Source: a virus. Taken from it: 29,209 nucleotides of DNA. Of this stretch, positions 28,270 to 29,209 are shown in pieces. Position 1 is the first letter of the stretch. Every line of letters starts with the position of its first letter. The stretch covers positions 1 to 29,209 of IMG/VR virus record IMGVR_UViG_3300042373_000180; one strand, 5' to 3'. The notes beneath the pieces are model-generated. The model ran no database searches. It worked only from the letters and a program-made list of their open reading frames with translations, and had not been told where the DNA came from. Position numbers and translations under genes: made by a program.

Positions 28270-29209
28270 ACATTGTTTAATAACTCAAACTCGGCCTTGC
28301 CTGTGGTAAGGTTTATCGTTACGTTGTTAACCAACCACCTCTGCCCGTTCCAGATTAACTTATTTTTTAGGTCGAAGTTTAGAATCTTGCCAAGTGGCAA
28401 AATAGCGGGAACCCGCACTAATCTACGGCTGGGGTTGTACAAGTCCGTAATATAGTCGCTCCAATAGGTGTTGTAAAGTGAATTATTTACCGACTGCAAT
28501 AGGTACGGGTCGATGTCTGCTCCGTAGTTTAACGAGTAGGTAGAAGCGTCATTAAAATTTTGATTCGATGCGTTGGCGTAAACTACTTGGGTTACTGATA
28601 CTGCCTTATGCCCAGATATTATTGTTTGAGTTGGGTCAATAAAGGCCAATACCGCAGGGTTAATGGTTATTGGGCTATTCACGTAAAATATAAACGGCTG
28701 GCCTAAATAGGTTTCTAATTCACGTGTTATTGCATATCCCGCCAGCAATTTCGTTAATGCTCCGCCATCTTGGTCGGTTAACCGTGTAAAGAGCATCTGG
28801 TCGAACTGCGGCTCTACCGCCAGTTCCTCGTCCGTGTCAAAAACGAAATTAGAACGCAGATCACCGTAACCCACGTCGTTAGTAAGGCGGTATTCTTCGC
28901 CTGTAATTGCCCCCGTTTCGTTGTACTTGAAATTGATTTGCTTGTACAGTTGCGGGCGCTCCACTTGGCTTTCCGTTATGTCAAAGTATTGCGACAAGTC
29001 AACGTCCGTTCCGTCACCATACCATTCGTCAAGAGGCAAAAGGTCAAACTCCGTGTCGCTTACTGGAACAATAACCAGATTGAACATTTTGCAAAGCGAA
29101 GCCAAAAAGTCAGTAACCTTTTGCTCTGGCATCAAAGAAGGAATATCAATAGTGCCAAAAATCTGTTGACTTGCGGAATTGTACGCATTTGCATAAACGT
29201 CAACTCCAT
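28266..29209 (-). CDS. Tail structural protein, C-terminal part (split by the window edge)
   Basis: The frame is open from the right edge to TGA 28268-28266, contributing 313 residues after the codon shared with base 1. A TTG-ATG at about 29135-29130 is not a real start: the frame upstream reads YANAYNSASQQIFGTIDIPS with no stop and matches the phase at base 1. The rest is rich in Tyr, Asp, Asn and Thr (DEWYGDGTDVDLSQYFDITE; PSRRLVRVPAILPLGKIL), consistent with a beta-rich tail or baseplate protein. It is followed by the 50-aa gene and the tape measure. Confidence 0.85.
   Translation of the reverse strand, partial: GVDVYANAYNSASQQIFGTIDIPSLMPEQKVTDFLASLCKMFNLVIVPVSDTEFDLLPLDEWYGDGTDVDLSQYFDITESQVERPQLYKQINFKYNETGAITGEEYRLTNDVGYGDLRSNFVFDTDEELAVEPQFDQMLFTRLTDQDGGALTKLLAGYAITRELETYLGQPFIFYVNSPITINPAVLAFIDPTQTIISGHKAVSVTQVVYANASNQNFNDASTYSLNYGADIDPYLLQSVNNSLYNTYWSDYITDLYNPSRRLVRVPAILPLGKILNFDLKNKLIWNGQRWLVNNVTINLTTGKAEFELLNNV

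Noticed and set aside
29130-29135. TTG/ATG start for the right-edge tail gene
   Set aside because: The frame is open upstream to the window edge and in phase with the left-edge frame; it is an internal Leu-Met.
1-29209. CRISPR array, tRNA, integrase, repressor, transposase
   Set aside because: Looked for on both strands; no regular repeat-spacer set, no cloverleaf recognised, and no such protein pattern.

Overview
The window looks like the complete genome, about 29.2 kb, of a small tailed phage infecting a Bacteroidota host, cut open inside one gene. The open reading frame that runs off the left edge (1-880, minus strand) continues in frame, without a stop, into the one that enters from the right edge (28266-29209, minus strand), giving one protein of 607 residues. 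The host call rests on promoters of the Flavobacterium/Bacteroides form TTG-N17-23-TAnnTTTG, few Shine-Dalgarno sequences, and protein families typical of Bacteroidota phages. Every supported gene is on the minus strand, packed head to tail, mostly with ATGA, TAATG or GTGA stop-start overlaps. I see no integrase, repressor, tRNA, DNA polymerase or primase, which suggests a lytic phage that borrows the host replisome.

Layout in the direction of transcription (falling coordinates). 15990-15707 is the only sizeable intergenic gap and holds inverted repeats and a promoter-like site. 15706-7354 is the early/replication region: a DUF3310 protein, a RusA resolvase, a putative OB-fold ssDNA-binding protein, a DnaB/RecA-like helicase, a DnaA domain-IV-like DNA-binding protein, a sigma-like factor, a possible nuclease, two nucleotide enzymes resembling the T4 dCTPase (gp56) and dCMP hydroxymethylase (gp42), a PD-(D/E)XK exonuclease-like protein, an HNH endonuclease and many proteins under 60 residues. 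7357-5335 is a cassette of a GT-A glycosyltransferase, a GT-B glycosyltransferase and a methyltransferase. 5300-3866 holds the terminase subunits. 3869-1 and 29209-26300 hold neck/tail genes, including a probable frameshifting gene and the tape measure. 26298-19685 holds the XkdF-like protease, scaffold, major capsid, major tail and portal genes and a connector. 19685-15991 holds the tail fibre/adhesin and lysis genes, ending with an M15 peptidase and a unimolecular-spanin-like lipoprotein.

The most interesting signals are: (1) a T4-style dCTPase plus dCMP hydroxymethylase pair, with two glycosyltransferases nearby, suggesting (glycosylated) 5-hydroxymethylcytosine DNA in a 29-kb phage; (2) depletion of GATC genome-wide (15 found by eye), with 8 of the 15 packed into the 1.2 kb that covers this pair, which suggests recent acquisition; (3) a T9 slippery run that opens an 81-residue -1 extension ending in an ATGA overlap with the next gene; (4) an unusual order in which tail genes and the tape measure sit between terminase and capsid, and the portal follows the major capsid and major tail genes.
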